Assembly (NCBI GenBank): GCA_937879855.1
Contig: CALFMO010000054.1
Span: forward strand, 1 to 64,000
DNA: 64,000 nt
From: an uncultured Acidobacteriaceae bacterium
GTDB taxonomy: Bacteria > Acidobacteriota > Terriglobia > Terriglobales > Acidobacteriaceae
Reading direction: 5' to 3'
The notes under the pieces were generated by a model. That model was not told the origin of the DNA and searched no databases. It saw only the letters and a list, made by a program, of their open reading frames with translations. Shown here piece after piece: positions 52,990-62,489 of this stretch (position 1 is the stretch's first letter; every line of letters begins with the position of its first letter). The position numbers and the translations under genes were made by a program.

Positions 52990-54186
52990 TTACATCTCTC
53001 CACGGAACGCCTTGTCCAGAATCGAAGGCATGATGGCATCGAGCCCTTTTGCAGTCTCCAATTGGAACGTCCTAAATCTATCTACCTGTTCTTTTAGCCC
53101 GTCCAGGTAGGCGACAATCTGGCGCTGCTCTGAGAGCGGAGGAACGGGAACCCCTATTGCTTTGATCCGACCGACGCTTAACGTGCGAAGACCGCTTGTG
53201 GTACGGCTTTGACCTTGAACCGCGTCTTGTCCTGCTGGGCTATTGAGAAAAGAGTTTAGAAACTCTGGCAACATCCTCTGCTGATTGGGGCGTATACGAA
53301 TGACATGATTTTGATGAACGCAATTCTCGATTTCTCCGCGAAACAGCGCAGTGCGGCCAATCTGCTCGGCACTACCATTACCCTCGATAATCAGAACGTC
53401 GCCGGAGAGCAGTCGCCAGCGTTCCAATTCCTCGGCTGTTACCTCGAAGAAACGAGGGTCGTCCATAAGAACTCGATTCCGCTGAACGTGCGCCACCGTG
53501 AGATATCGAACCGGATTTGCGCCCGGAGCACGGTGAGGCCCCTTCTGGATTCCGCCACGTACCTCAGCGATTGCCTCGATTGGCTGTCGCTGGTTGAACT
53601 CTTGGAACAGCTTTGCGGCACTTGCGCCCACGAGCGCCTCCGCCGCCGCCTCCGATTGCTTCCGCAGGTCGCGAGCCTCGTTAGTCTTCGCCGCTAATTC
53701 CTCAATCCGTGCCACAATCCGCTGCTGTTCCGACAATGGAGGAAGCGGAATCTCCATGGCGAGCAATTGTTCTTCTTTAAGACGATTTCTACTAGTTGGC
53801 GTACCGCCGGTGCTAAGGCTTAGGACTTCATCCCATACAGAGGGAAGACTGAAGTATCTCCACAAGTATGTGCCATCAGCTTGATCTGATTTAACTGTAA
53901 AGCAAGGAAATTCATTAGATACATAGCAACCGTGATTCTCATCGTTTGCTATTGCGAAGGAGCCCTTCCATCCAAACAGGCGGTTGTAGACGAAGTCGCC
54001 TTTTTTAACTTTATAAAGATGTTTTGCTTGAATTTCGGAACCAGGCAATACATCCTTTGTGTAAAGGCCTTTCGCATACCAGTGCGCCCCAAGCATAGAG
54101 TATGTCGTGATTGGGTCTACCATCACAGGTCTGCTGACGGGCAGCAATGCCTCGCCCAGACGCACCTTTGGCCAGTTCTTGCTCAT
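52990..54186 (-). CDS. hsdS: Type I restriction-modification specificity subunit HsdS
   Basis: A 398-residue protein with the two-domain layout of HsdS: a target-recognition domain followed by a conserved helix, twice. The first ends in I-P-L-P-P-L-S-E-Q-Q-R-I-V-A-R-I-E-E-L-A, the second in V-P-V-P-P-L-S-E-Q-R-Q-I-V-A-Y-L-D-G-L. The two conserved helices hold the recognition domains at fixed spacing on a bipartite DNA site. Its start overlaps the stop of hsdM by 4 bp (ATGA). The recognition sequence cannot be predicted here. Confidence 0.93.
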   Translation of the reverse strand: MSKNWPKVRLGEALLPVSRPVMVDPITTYSMLGAHWYAKGLYTKDVLPGSEIQAKHLYKVKKGDFVYNRLFGWKGSFAIANDENHGCYVSNEFPCFTVKSDQADGTYLWRYFSLPSVWDEVLSLSTGGTPTSRNRLKEEQLLAMEIPLPPLSEQQRIVARIEELAAKTNEARDLRKQSEAAAEALVGASAAKLFQEFNQRQPIEAIAEVRGGIQKGPHRAPGANPVRYLTVAHVQRNRVLMDDPRFFEVTAEELERWRLLSGDVLIIEGNGSAEQIGRTALFRGEIENCVHQNHVIRIRPNQQRMLPEFLNSFLNSPAGQDAVQGQSRTTSGLRTLSVGRIKAIGVPVPPLSEQRQIVAYLDGLKEQVDRFRTFQLETAKGLDAIMPSILDKAFRGEM

Positions 54187-55751
54187 GCGCTTTGTTTCGC
54201 GAGAAGCTCTTTAATGCCTGTCACAATCTCAGCAATCCGTTGTTCCTTCTGCAAGATACTCTCGGCCAACTGTTCTGGCGGCAAGTGGGTGATGTCCTCT
54301 TTGGCGGTAGGATTCTTGATATCAAGATTGACCGACAAGAGGTTTCCGTCTCCGTCATACTTCAGTACGTCAGCTACTCTAACTTTCCACGCGCGTTCAT
54401 TCTCGTTGCGCTTCCCCCACCATGCAATGCAACCCGCGAATTCCTCGAATTGGATTGGCGCCGTTTTGGTGTAATTTTTCCGACCTTCCGGCAGCGGCTG
54501 TTCGTAATACCAGATTGTTTTCGTCGGCCTCGTTCGGTCGAAGAAAAGTAGATTCGTGGGAATCGACGTATACGGCGCAAATACTCCGTTCGGTAGCCGC
54601 ACGATCGTATGCAGATTGAACTCCTTAAGCAATTCCTCTTTAATCCGTGCGGAGATGCCGTCCCCGAAAAGCACTCCGTTGGGCACGACCATGCCGCACC
54701 GGCCGCCCTTGGAACCACCGACAGAGCGCCTCAATTTCCGCATGATGAGCTGCAAGAAAAGCAGAGCTGTGTCTGCCGTCTGCTTATCTTCCGGAAAGTT
54801 CGACAGAATTCCCCGTTCTTCCTCGCCGCCAAAGGGCGGGTTCGTCACGATCACGTCCACCCGGTCCTTATCCCCGATCTCGCGCAACGTGAAACGCAGG
54901 GCGTTCATTGGGTCTATTTCAGGATATTCAACGCCGTGGAGAAGTAGATTCATCTGACAGAGGAGGTACGGCAGCGGCTTCGCCTCGACGCCGTGGAGCG
55001 TCCCTTTCTGCAGTTTCGTGAAATCCTCGGCCTTTCTTGCCTGCTTCTTCAGGTGCTCGAACGCTTCCACCAGGAATCCGCCGGTGCCGGCAGCAGGGTC
55101 GAGCACCGTCTCCCCCAGCTTTGGATCGACCACCGTCACGATGAATTTCACCAGTGCGCGCGGCGTGTAGAACTCGCCGGAATCGCCGGCCGCGTCCCGC
55201 ATCTCCCGCAGCATGCTCTCGTACAGGTGCCCGAGGGTGTGGATCTCGTCCCGGGAGGTGAAGTGAATCTCGTTCACCTTGTTGACGACGTCGCGCAGGA
55301 GGTAGCCGTTGATCATCCGGTTGACGGTGCCCTCGAAGACCTTAGCGATGACGTCCCGGCGGTCGCCGTTCATACTCTGGAGAGACCGCAGATACGCAAA
55401 GAGCCCCGCACCTTTCTTCCCGTCCGGACGCACCGCCTCCTCCTGGTTGATGAACGCGATGAGCTCCGGCCCGGTCATACCATCCGGCTTGCTCGCCCAC
55501 TCCCGCCAGCGATAGGGCGGATCGATGGCTCGGCGGAATTTCTTGCCCGCGAGCTTTGCTTCCTCCTCCCGGCTTTGTTCCATGTCGTCGAGAAACTTCA
55601 GAAACATGATCCACGTGAGCATTGGCAACCTATCCAAGTCGCCATTGAGGCCCTTATCCTTTCGCATGATGTCGCGACAGGATTTCACAATGTTCCCGAG
55701 TTGCTGAGCCGTGGATTTCGGCAATTCAAGTTTGGTTTTGCGTGGAGTCAT
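54183..55751 (-). CDS. hsdM: Type I restriction-modification N6-adenine methyltransferase HsdM
   Basis: A 522-residue methyltransferase. An N-terminal helical HsdM_N domain (1-165) is followed by the N6-adenine methylase domain with motif I D-P-A-A-G-T-G-G-F-L-V-E-A-F for SAM binding and motif IV N-P-P-F-G-G for catalysis. S-G-E-F-Y-T-P-R-A-L-V is the usual entry. It methylates the recognition site and, with HsdR and HsdS, makes up the restriction complex. It starts 12 bp after hsdR ends and overlaps hsdS, so the order is R-M-S on one transcript. Confidence 0.95.
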   Translation of the reverse strand: MTPRKTKLELPKSTAQQLGNIVKSCRDIMRKDKGLNGDLDRLPMLTWIMFLKFLDDMEQSREEEAKLAGKKFRRAIDPPYRWREWASKPDGMTGPELIAFINQEEAVRPDGKKGAGLFAYLRSLQSMNGDRRDVIAKVFEGTVNRMINGYLLRDVVNKVNEIHFTSRDEIHTLGHLYESMLREMRDAAGDSGEFYTPRALVKFIVTVVDPKLGETVLDPAAGTGGFLVEAFEHLKKQARKAEDFTKLQKGTLHGVEAKPLPYLLCQMNLLLHGVEYPEIDPMNALRFTLREIGDKDRVDVIVTNPPFGGEEERGILSNFPEDKQTADTALLFLQLIMRKLRRSVGGSKGGRCGMVVPNGVLFGDGISARIKEELLKEFNLHTIVRLPNGVFAPYTSIPTNLLFFDRTRPTKTIWYYEQPLPEGRKNYTKTAPIQFEEFAGCIAWWGKRNENERAWKVRVADVLKYDGDGNLLSVNLDIKNPTAKEDITHLPPEQLAESILQKEQRIAEIVTGIKELLAKQSA

Positions 55752-55763
55752 GGGTTGAAAGAA

Positions 55764-58124
55764 TTATGAGGCATACAGTAGGGATTGCATTTCAGTGACA
55801 GCCTCTCGCATTTTCTCGGCACCGCCAAAGAGAGCCGCTATTTGTGGCACGGTGCCGCGCTCTGAAATTGGCGGGACCTTGAGAATCTCTGGGATCTGGA
55901 ACTGTGCCGTACCGTACTCGATGTATTTCTCCAGCATCTCCGCGAGAACCTGTCGTGCTTCCGGCGCGTATTTGTCGAAGAAGTTCTTCTTATCTTTCCG
56001 TAGCAATTCTGCCCGCTCACGTCTGGTTCTCAACGGTGCGTTAAAAGCTACGTGGCAGAGAAGGTCAAAGGGATCAGCCTCGGGCTGATTGGCAGCGTTG
56101 ACGAGCTCATCGAAAGATATTCCCCTGTCCTCCAACGCCTGGATGATCTCTGCTCGCTCTTCGGACTTGCTCCATTTCGTGCGAAGTACCGCGGCGGAGG
56201 GATACATGTTGCGTACTTTTTCAGCGGTGTAATCAGTGAACTTAACCACCCGAAGTTGTTTCCCATTCCCATCGAGCTCGTAGACTAAATGCGCCACGAT
56301 CTCCACAGAGCCTTTGTCGACATAATATTTCTTGGGCGGAGCGTCGGAAGGCTCTCTGTCTATGTGCTCATTAAACTCAACATCCTCGGGTTCTTCGGGT
56401 TTTTCCGGCCCAACCACCTTCACCTCCACCTGTTTCCCGGAGGCGTCCATCTCCTCTTCAGTGATCAGAGCCGGTTCGCCATCGAAGTCCGGATCGGCAA
56501 ACAATCGGGTTGCGCTGCCGGTGTAGTCGAGAATGTTGAAGTAGAGTTTCCCGTAATCATCGCGCACGCGAGTTCCTCGACCGATGATCTGCTTGAAGTC
56601 GGTCATAGAATTTATGACTCGTGCGAGAACGATGTTGCGGCACGTCGGTACGTCGACTCCGGTCGTTAACATTTGGGATGTCGTGACGACCGTCGGCACG
56701 AGCGTTTCCACGTCCATGAACCGATCAAGATATCCCCGTCCGATCTGCCCTTCGTCGGAAACCACACGAACGACGTAATCCGGATGCTCTTTCACGATTT
56801 CGACACTGAAGTTGTTGATCGCTTTCCGCATTTCCTCCGCGTGCTCCTGGTCGACACAGAAAATGATCGTCTTGCCGAACGGATCGGTCTTCTTGAGGAA
56901 ATCGGTAAGATTCTTTGCGATGGCTTGCGTGCGGACCTTGAGCGAAACCAGCCGCTCGAAGTCCTTCGTTGTATACTCGCCGTCCGGGATCTCCCGACCG
57001 TAACGGTCAAGTTCCCCTTTCGTAGGTCGCCAACCCGCAGCGTCGACAGTGGAGACTACGCGATGGACCCGGTACGGTGCTAAGAACCCATCATCGATGC
57101 CTTGCTTCAAACTGTACGTATAAAGAGGATTGCCGAAATACGCGTAGGTATCCTTGTTGTCCTGCCGCAGCGGTGTAGCTGTCATTCCGATCTGGAATGC
57201 GGGTTCAAAATACTCTAGAATGTCACGCCAGTTGCTCTCGTCCCGCGCACTGCCCCGGTGGCACTCGTCCACGATGATCAGATCAAAAAAGTCTCTCGGA
57301 AAATCTCGGTAGAGTCCCGGACGGTGTTCGTCTCTCGCAATTGACTGGTATGTAGCGAAATACATTTCTCGGCTTTTGAGCGCTTGACCGCTAATCTTCC
57401 ACCGCGCGTCTCCGAATGGTGCGAATATCTTGTCCTTGGGATCGTCGACTAGCACGTTGCGATCGGCAAGGTACAGAATCCGGGGGCGGCGGTATTCACC
57501 CTTTCGGTTCCATCGAGAACTCCAGAGTTTGTAGCAGATTTGGAAAGCGATGACCGTCTTGCCGGTGCCAGTGGCGAGCGTGAGAAGGACCCGACGCTTG
57601 CCCTGCAGGATCGACTGCACTGCCCGGTTGATCGCAATCTCCTGATAGTAGCGGGGCGACTTCCCGGAAAGGTGGTAATACGGTGCAAGGACTTGCTCGG
57701 CGGTCTTCTCGTCGATCCCTTCGCTTGCGCGAAGGCGTCCCCAGAGTTCGTCGGGGCCTGGGAATCCATCGAGGTCTCTCTCACGGCCGGTGAGGAAATC
57801 GTGTTCGACGATGCCTTTGCCGTTCGTCGCGTATGCGAACTTCAGGCCGAGAATTTGTGCGTACTCTTTCGCCTGCTGGAGTCCGTCGCCAGGATGGGAA
57901 TAGATCGTCTTGGCCTCAACTACCGCAATTGGGAAATCGCGCCGATACCGCAGGAGGTAATCCGCGCGCTTCTGTGGTCGTCGTTTTACCTTCGTGCCCG
58001 CCACGACGATGCGACCGTCAGTGAAACTTTTCTGTTCGCTTATCTGCTCGTCGGTCCACCCAGCTCCGTAGAGCTTCGGAAGGACGTACAGACGACAAGT
58101 GTCAGCTTCAGTGAGGACTGGCAT
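55764..58124 (-). CDS. hsdR: Type I restriction endonuclease subunit HsdR (EcoEI-type)
   Basis: A 786-residue motor nuclease. The N-terminal nuclease domain has A-V-V-E-A-K (the E-x-K of PD-(D/E)xK). The superfamily 2 helicase has L-A-T-G-T-G-K-T-V-I-A (Walker A), I-I-V-D-E-C-H-R (Walker B), G-M-T-A-T-P-L-R (motif III) and Q-I-I-G-R-G-T-R (motif VI). The C-terminal 150 residues match the EcoEI R C-terminal domain. It cuts unmodified DNA after translocation. The start at 58124 follows AAAGGAAG. All active-site motifs are intact. Confidence 0.95.
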   Translation of the reverse strand: MPVLTEADTCRLYVLPKLYGAGWTDEQISEQKSFTDGRIVVAGTKVKRRPQKRADYLLRYRRDFPIAVVEAKTIYSHPGDGLQQAKEYAQILGLKFAYATNGKGIVEHDFLTGRERDLDGFPGPDELWGRLRASEGIDEKTAEQVLAPYYHLSGKSPRYYQEIAINRAVQSILQGKRRVLLTLATGTGKTVIAFQICYKLWSSRWNRKGEYRRPRILYLADRNVLVDDPKDKIFAPFGDARWKISGQALKSREMYFATYQSIARDEHRPGLYRDFPRDFFDLIIVDECHRGSARDESNWRDILEYFEPAFQIGMTATPLRQDNKDTYAYFGNPLYTYSLKQGIDDGFLAPYRVHRVVSTVDAAGWRPTKGELDRYGREIPDGEYTTKDFERLVSLKVRTQAIAKNLTDFLKKTDPFGKTIIFCVDQEHAEEMRKAINNFSVEIVKEHPDYVVRVVSDEGQIGRGYLDRFMDVETLVPTVVTTSQMLTTGVDVPTCRNIVLARVINSMTDFKQIIGRGTRVRDDYGKLYFNILDYTGSATRLFADPDFDGEPALITEEEMDASGKQVEVKVVGPEKPEEPEDVEFNEHIDREPSDAPPKKYYVDKGSVEIVAHLVYELDGNGKQLRVVKFTDYTAEKVRNMYPSAAVLRTKWSKSEERAEIIQALEDRGISFDELVNAANQPEADPFDLLCHVAFNAPLRTRRERAELLRKDKKNFFDKYAPEARQVLAEMLEKYIEYGTAQFQIPEILKVPPISERGTVPQIAALFGGAEKMREAVTEMQSLLYAS

Positions 58125-58269
58125 CTTCCTTTATATATAGAGGGGAGAAGACTTCTGATAATAGCGCAGTTTCTAAGGATAAGCCCTTATTTCCCAAGGT
58201 TCTGAAACGCGCATTCTCATCGTAGCCTGATTCAGAAATTAGAGCAAAAGGCCCTGCGATCTAATGCGA

Positions 58270-59901
58270 TTAACGTTGCACATCACACTCCGCCGAATAC
58301 GTAACGAGTTCCGCACCAGCAGCCGCGAAATATAGCTCCCAAAACCGCTTGATCGTCATCCACGAACGCGGAGTTAGTCCCGTTGTCGATGCTCCGTAGA
58401 CATACACCTTATATCGTGGCAACGGCACCAGCAAATCGGTCCCTTTCACGCGCTCCAGCATTCGATCAGGCCCTAGTGCGAGCAGGTCAGGCATCGAAAA
58501 ATCGCGACTGTCATTTTTCATGTCTGAAAAGATGTTGACGATCCTGACGGATGCTCTGCCGACTGCCTGAGGCGACTGCGAAGAGGACTCGAATAAAGCT
58601 TTGATGTGCCACAGACCGCCGATGATATCGGTTGCTTGCGCTGTCGGTGCCAAACGGGACGATTTCGTCACGAAGGTGCTGGCGAGCTGCTGACGCGCCC
58701 GGTCTAGATCATCGGTAAAGACGCCGTGCACTTCTGGGGTCCAACCTACGACGATGTCTTGGGCGCCAAATGAATCCCCCACGATGCTCGACACCCAGAC
58801 GCGGGTGTTCGGCGGCTCAGCGCTGAGAAGTTCTCTGGTCGAGCGCACGTATTCTCGAAAAAGCTGTCTCGAAATAGACGCGCTGCTGTCGATGAGTGTG
58901 CTTTCCTCACGTCGAATCACTTGGCCGTGCGATCGAGGAACACACGTGAGCGCGAGGACCACCAAGGTAGTCAAAGCTTTGTGGTAGGGCGTCCTCCGTT
59001 TTTTCCTCGCGCTTTGTGCGCGCCGAATTCCAGCCATGCACTGCCTTTTGGCGCGCTTGATGCGCGAAAGCAATTCGGCCACTCGTTCCTCCAAAACTGC
59101 GATTTCCTCAACCACAGCTTTGAGTTCGTTCCAGGCTGCGTAATCTTGGTCCGTGCGTAATTTCACGAGAAGCCCCACGAGATACGCGAGACCGAGCTCA
59201 GCAGCCATCGTGATCAAAAATGCCGCCCCGCCGAGGGTGCCGTGCACTTCGGTCTCGCTGTCCCTTGGTCTACTTCCGGTCTCCGAAGTCTGGTCAGGGT
59301 CGGCGTTATCGACGTAGGAGCTCGCTGCCGATCTTGCGGTCGCCTTATCGAGAATGACTCGGCGCGCTTGACCTAGTTCATAGAACGCCGCCACACCGAG
59401 AGCGGCTATCGCGATGATGAGACCGGCCTGCAACCATTTACGGCCAGCAACCAGTCGCTCGTAAGCCGGGTGCCCCAGTCCGACTGGCAGTGTTGTCATG
59501 AATACTGCTGCCAGGAACGCGATGAGTGGCGACCATCCGAGCAGCACGAACGTCGTCAGATTGCCAACCAAGCAGGCACCAGCCGTGATCGCACACAGTC
59601 CAAACACGAGGCGCACGTGCGTTCGATGCGTCAGAAGGGCGGCATCGCTAGCCGGGAGCGGGCGGTTGTACAAATGCTCGTGTAATGCCGAGCCGCGGCT
59701 ACGGAGGATCGCGAGGTCGGAATGCAAGCTGGACAGCTCCGGCTGCAACTGATCTTCGTATGCGTGCAAGTGATGGGCGCACGCTTCAATGCCGTGTGAC
59801 TCGTCGTGACAAGCAAGAACCGTCTGGTACGCGAAGTTTTCCCAGTCGATTTTCGTCCATTCCTCTCGCAACGTATGAACGACTCGTTTCAACTTATTCA
59901 T
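58270..59901 (-). CDS. Membrane protein with C-terminal VWA-like domain
   Basis: A 543-residue protein. A cytoplasmic helical region (1-100) precedes four or so membrane helices (around 110-135, 140-155, 170-190, 240-265), then a basic coiled coil (A-V-V-E-E-I-A-V-L-E-E-R-V) and one more hydrophobic segment near 325. The rest is a VWA-like domain: T-L-I-D-S-S-A-S-I-S (MIDAS-like D-x-S-x-S), V-N-I-F-S-D-M-K-N-D and Y-V-Y-G-A-S. No known family is recognised. Start at 59901 is set by CGGAGG. It overlaps the upstream membrane gene by 8 bp, in an operon behind an integrase. A decayed relative lies at 46380-46810. Confidence 0.65.
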   Translation of the reverse strand: MNKLKRVVHTLREEWTKIDWENFAYQTVLACHDESHGIEACAHHLHAYEDQLQPELSSLHSDLAILRSRGSALHEHLYNRPLPASDAALLTHRTHVRLVFGLCAITAGACLVGNLTTFVLLGWSPLIAFLAAVFMTTLPVGLGHPAYERLVAGRKWLQAGLIIAIAALGVAAFYELGQARRVILDKATARSAASSYVDNADPDQTSETGSRPRDSETEVHGTLGGAAFLITMAAELGLAYLVGLLVKLRTDQDYAAWNELKAVVEEIAVLEERVAELLSRIKRAKRQCMAGIRRAQSARKKRRTPYHKALTTLVVLALTCVPRSHGQVIRREESTLIDSSASISRQLFREYVRSTRELLSAEPPNTRVWVSSIVGDSFGAQDIVVGWTPEVHGVFTDDLDRARQQLASTFVTKSSRLAPTAQATDIIGGLWHIKALFESSSQSPQAVGRASVRIVNIFSDMKNDSRDFSMPDLLALGPDRMLERVKGTDLLVPLPRYKVYVYGASTTGLTPRSWMTIKRFWELYFAAAGAELVTYSAECDVQR

Positions 59902-60208
59902 AACTTCCTCCGTCATGTTTTGATTTCGACAATCTTTTCCTGCGCGCTGCGATGCACCACGCGACTGTAAGGACTCCCGCAAGGACGATAACGACGATTG
60001 CCAGTACGAGGACCGCACTCTTAAGGAGATTGAGCGCCGCCATCAAGACGACTTTCAGCAGGCAAAGCGCATACACAGCCAGGAGGACGGCTCCAAAGCC
60101 CCGACCAAGCATGGCTCCCGCCTCTTTGGTACTCACTGCACCGATCGTCACGAGAAGGCCAAGAACGGCGAGCGCCAAAACGCATAATGTTGATACGAAT
60201 TGCACCAT
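59894..60208 (-). CDS. Small three-helix membrane protein
   Basis: A 104-residue hydrophobic protein with three helices (about 3-25, 34-60 and 63-85) and a basic tail (A-A-R-R-K-R-L-S-K-S-K-H). It overlaps the VWA membrane gene by 8 bp and is thus cotranslated with it. GGGGAATC lies before the ATG. No family is recognised; it may be a partner of the VWA membrane protein. Confidence 0.6.
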   Translation of the reverse strand: MVQFVSTLCVLALAVLGLLVTIGAVSTKEAGAMLGRGFGAVLLAVYALCLLKVVLMAALNLLKSAVLVLAIVVIVLAGVLTVAWCIAARRKRLSKSKHDGGSYE

Positions 60209-60264
60209 TTGTGATTCCCCACAAAAAAGGAGCCGCCGGGTAGGCAGACTCCTGAAATAAAGAG

Positions 60265-60501
60265 CTAGGTTCCTTCGAGGGCTTTCCGCACCGCCTCGAG
60301 CTTGTCGAGCTGGCGCTTGGCTGTTTCGTATTCTTCCTTTTTCGCGGCGACATCGTCGCGGAGCCGGTCGATCTGCGCGAGCATGATGTCGACTGGACTT
60401 CGCTTCACCCAGGGCTTCCGTTGCGTCGGGGTCGTCGTCGCGGTTGTCGGTGTTGTTGGGGACGGGGCTGCTCCCGTGTCCTTAGGCTTCGGTGGCGTCA
60501 T
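60265..60501 (-). CDS. Small Pro/Thr-rich coiled-coil protein
   Basis: A 78-residue protein with a Pro/Thr-rich start (P-T-T-P-T-T-A-T-T-T-P-T) and a C-terminal helical part with heptad pattern (I-D-R-L-R-D-D-V-A-A-K-K-E-E-Y). AGGAGG stands 4 nt upstream. It overlaps the preceding gene by 20 bp, so it is part of the same operon. No function is recognised. Confidence 0.6.
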   Translation of the reverse strand: MTPPKPKDTGAAPSPTTPTTATTTPTQRKPWVKRSPVDIMLAQIDRLRDDVAAKKEEYETAKRQLDKLEAVRKALEGT

Positions 60502-60769
60502 TCTTCCTCCTTATGAATTTTGCTTGGGGTTCGAGGCGGGCCGAGCGTGCAGCCGTATCGCGGCAGGCTCGGCAGCTCTGGGCTTTTTCGGTCGCGTGCC
60601 GTCGTGTCTGATCGAGCACGATGAACGAATTGCCCTCACGGAGGTGGCGCGTCCATTGGTTGAGAAAGCTCTGGACCTCCTCAGACGTCTGGTTGTGCTC
60701 CACCAGCGAATACTCGTTGCGGTTGCGGTCGTACGCGACGACCAATTTGAGCTTTCGATCTTCAGTCAC
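60482..60769 (-). CDS. Small hypothetical protein with Cys pair
   Basis: A 95-residue protein from a GTG start at 60769, chosen because AAAGGAGAG lies upstream and the integrase stop is only one base before it. It has K-L-V-V-A-Y-D-R-N-R-N-E-Y-S-L-V-E and S-C-R-A-C-R-D, a C-x-x-C-like pair near residue 68 that could bind zinc. Immediately follows the integrase and precedes the coiled-coil gene. No family is recognised. Confidence 0.55.
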   Translation of the reverse strand: MTEDRKLKLVVAYDRNRNEYSLVEHNQTSEEVQSFLNQWTRHLREGNSFIVLDQTRRHATEKAQSCRACRDTAARSARLEPQAKFIRRKNDATEA

Positions 60770-60770
60770 A

Positions 60771-61805
60771 TCATTTCTCTCCTTTTTGACTTTCTTGCAA
60801 CATGCGTACTCTTTCTTCCGCGAGCCACAGTTCAAGTTTGCGAATGGCATCGCGTTTGGCTGGCAGTTCCACGTGGCTGTACGTCGCCTGCGGGTCGTCT
60901 CCTAAGGAGTGACCCATCAAGCTCATCCTGATTTCGCGAATCACGCCGGCCTCTAAAAGCCTGCTGTTGTAGCAATGCCGCAAATCGTGAAATCGGTAGC
61001 GAGGAATACCGGCGCGTGTGAGCGCCGTCTTCCAAGCGGTCTTGATCGAATGGATGGGTTCGCCTTTGAAAGTGAAAATGAGTCCTTCATCTTCCCTCGC
61101 GTCCCAGAGCAGGTTGAAAAGCCTGCCCGGCATAGGGACTTCTCTCTTTTCACCTTCGGCGGTCTTGCTTTTACTTACAAAGAGCAAACGCCTAGCGAAG
61201 TCGACATCTTCCCACCGTTGGGTCAGAATTTCGCCACGCCGGAGACCTGCATCGAGCGCCGCGATGATGATCGAACGAAGATGGGGTTTTGCCGCACTGA
61301 GTAGTAGATCCTCTTCCGAGAGACTCATCACCGGTCGTTTTCGTTTACGTTCGCGTTCGAGGCGCAGGCGACCTAAGGGATTCGTGAGCAACAAACCCTC
61401 ATCGACGGCCCAAAAAAGCAAGTGGCGGAGACATTCGAGATCGCGGTTCACGGTGCTTTCCCTAAGTTGGCGCCTTAAATGTCGCCACTTGCGATAATCG
61501 AGCGCGAGATTCTTAGTTATTCGTCCGATCTGCGTCTCGCCCCAAAAGGGCAGCAAAACTTTCAGTCGATCGCGGTGATACGGTTTCGGAATGCCATTGG
61601 CAAGGAAGCGCGCCGCGAGGTCAGCGAACGTCATGTCGGGCATGGGCTGGCTCACACCGTGCCGTGCGAGATTCGCTTCCTCCCGATACCGTTCGTCAAT
61701 CCGTTCAGCCAAACGACGGTTACCGGTTCCGGTCGACTTCATAAACCGTTTACCGTCGATCCAGTTGTACGACCAGTACACGTTGCCACGCTTCCAGAGC
61801 GTCAT
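60771..61805 (-). CDS. Tyrosine recombinase/integrase
   Basis: A 344-residue site-specific recombinase. After an N-terminal AP2-like/SAM-like region (Y-W-S-Y-N-W-I-D-G-K, then E-S-T-V-N-R-D-L-E-C-L-R-H-L-L), the catalytic domain shows the expected residues: Arg in A-G-L-R-R-G-E-I, Lys near S-K-S-K-T-A-E-G, H-x-x-R in H-D-L-R-H, the second His in M-G-H-S and the nucleophilic Tyr in A-T-Y-S-H-V. All catalytic residues are present, so it is probably active. It begins an operon with the small genes and the VWA membrane protein. Attachment site unknown. Confidence 0.93.
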   Translation of the reverse strand: MTLWKRGNVYWSYNWIDGKRFMKSTGTGNRRLAERIDERYREEANLARHGVSQPMPDMTFADLAARFLANGIPKPYHRDRLKVLLPFWGETQIGRITKNLALDYRKWRHLRRQLRESTVNRDLECLRHLLFWAVDEGLLLTNPLGRLRLERERKRKRPVMSLSEEDLLLSAAKPHLRSIIIAALDAGLRRGEILTQRWEDVDFARRLLFVSKSKTAEGEKREVPMPGRLFNLLWDAREDEGLIFTFKGEPIHSIKTAWKTALTRAGIPRYRFHDLRHCYNSRLLEAGVIREIRMSLMGHSLGDDPQATYSHVELPAKRDAIRKLELWLAEERVRMLQESQKGEK

Positions 61806-62241
61806 TCCTGTTCACCTCCTTTCCTTTTCTTGGTTTTTCAAGGATCCGTGCACGACTTGCTTGTGACACAAGCTCACGTGCATCCTCCCTTTCGATTGAT
61901 TGGTAAACTCTGGCCCCATCTGCATTGTTGAGGACACCCTGTCAGAATTGGGTAACAACCCGTGAGCATCGCGCTCACTTCAAAGCGCCCCGTCACGATG
62001 TGGTAGAAAAGAAGAACGTACGGATGGGAAAAGAGCTTCTGCCCTTTCCCATCCGTTATGGGAGTGTTGTAAATGAACTGGAAAGGCTGTCCGCCGTAGA
62101 CCGGCAGACGGGCCTATCTGTGAAAGGGACCCTTCGACCACCTGTAGATCGAAGTGTCGATCTGAGTGTATAGCGCCCGTTGCTGCTGCAAAGGTGGGAA
62201 ATCTTGCCGCCGGAGCAAACTCTCTTAGGAAGCACGAGCGG
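61806..62241. other. Noncoding region with hairpins upstream of the integrase
   Basis: About 435 bp. A perfect 12-bp inverted repeat (ACGGATGGGAAA 62020-62031 / TTTCCCATCCGT 62045-62056, 13-nt loop) stands out, followed by a CTTCGA...TCGAAG dyad near 62130. The plus-strand frame across it (61925-62173) is not protein-like. It could hold the attachment site, a transfer origin or the integrase promoter. Confidence 0.5.
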
Positions 62242-62475
62242 CTAGCCCTTGCGCGAGGTCATTCCCACAGTACCTTCCCGACGGCTTTGCGACTTGATGA
62301 TCCAGCGGACAACTTGTCGGCGATAGAAAATGAGCTTGCCCGTCTTCGACGTCCGGAAGTACGGCAATCCGGAGTGCAGATGCCGCTGCCTCACCGTCCA
62401 GACCGAACAGCCGAGCAAACGGGCCACCTCGGCGATCGTGAGCGGTTCTCCCAAAAGGTCCGGTGCGGTGCTCAT
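62242..62475 (-). CDS. AlpA/excisionase-like helix-turn-helix protein
   Basis: A 77-residue DNA-binding protein. L-T-I-A-E-V-A-R-L-L-G-C-S-V-W-T-V-R-Q-R is a MerR/excisionase-type helix-turn-helix, followed by the wing Y-F-R-T-S-K-T-G-K-L-I-F-Y-R-R, as in HTH_17/AlpA family regulators of mobile elements. A strong hairpin palindrome lies 15 bp before its start and may be its own operator. In this context it probably controls integrase expression or acts in excision. Confidence 0.8.
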   Translation of the reverse strand: MSTAPDLLGEPLTIAEVARLLGCSVWTVRQRHLHSGLPYFRTSKTGKLIFYRRQVVRWIIKSQSRREGTVGMTSRKG

Positions 62476-62489
62476 GACACGCGCCTAAC

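Noticed and set aside
54993..55769. 258-residue plus-strand frame opposite hsdM
   Set aside because: Antisense shadow of a gene with all methyltransferase motifs intact.
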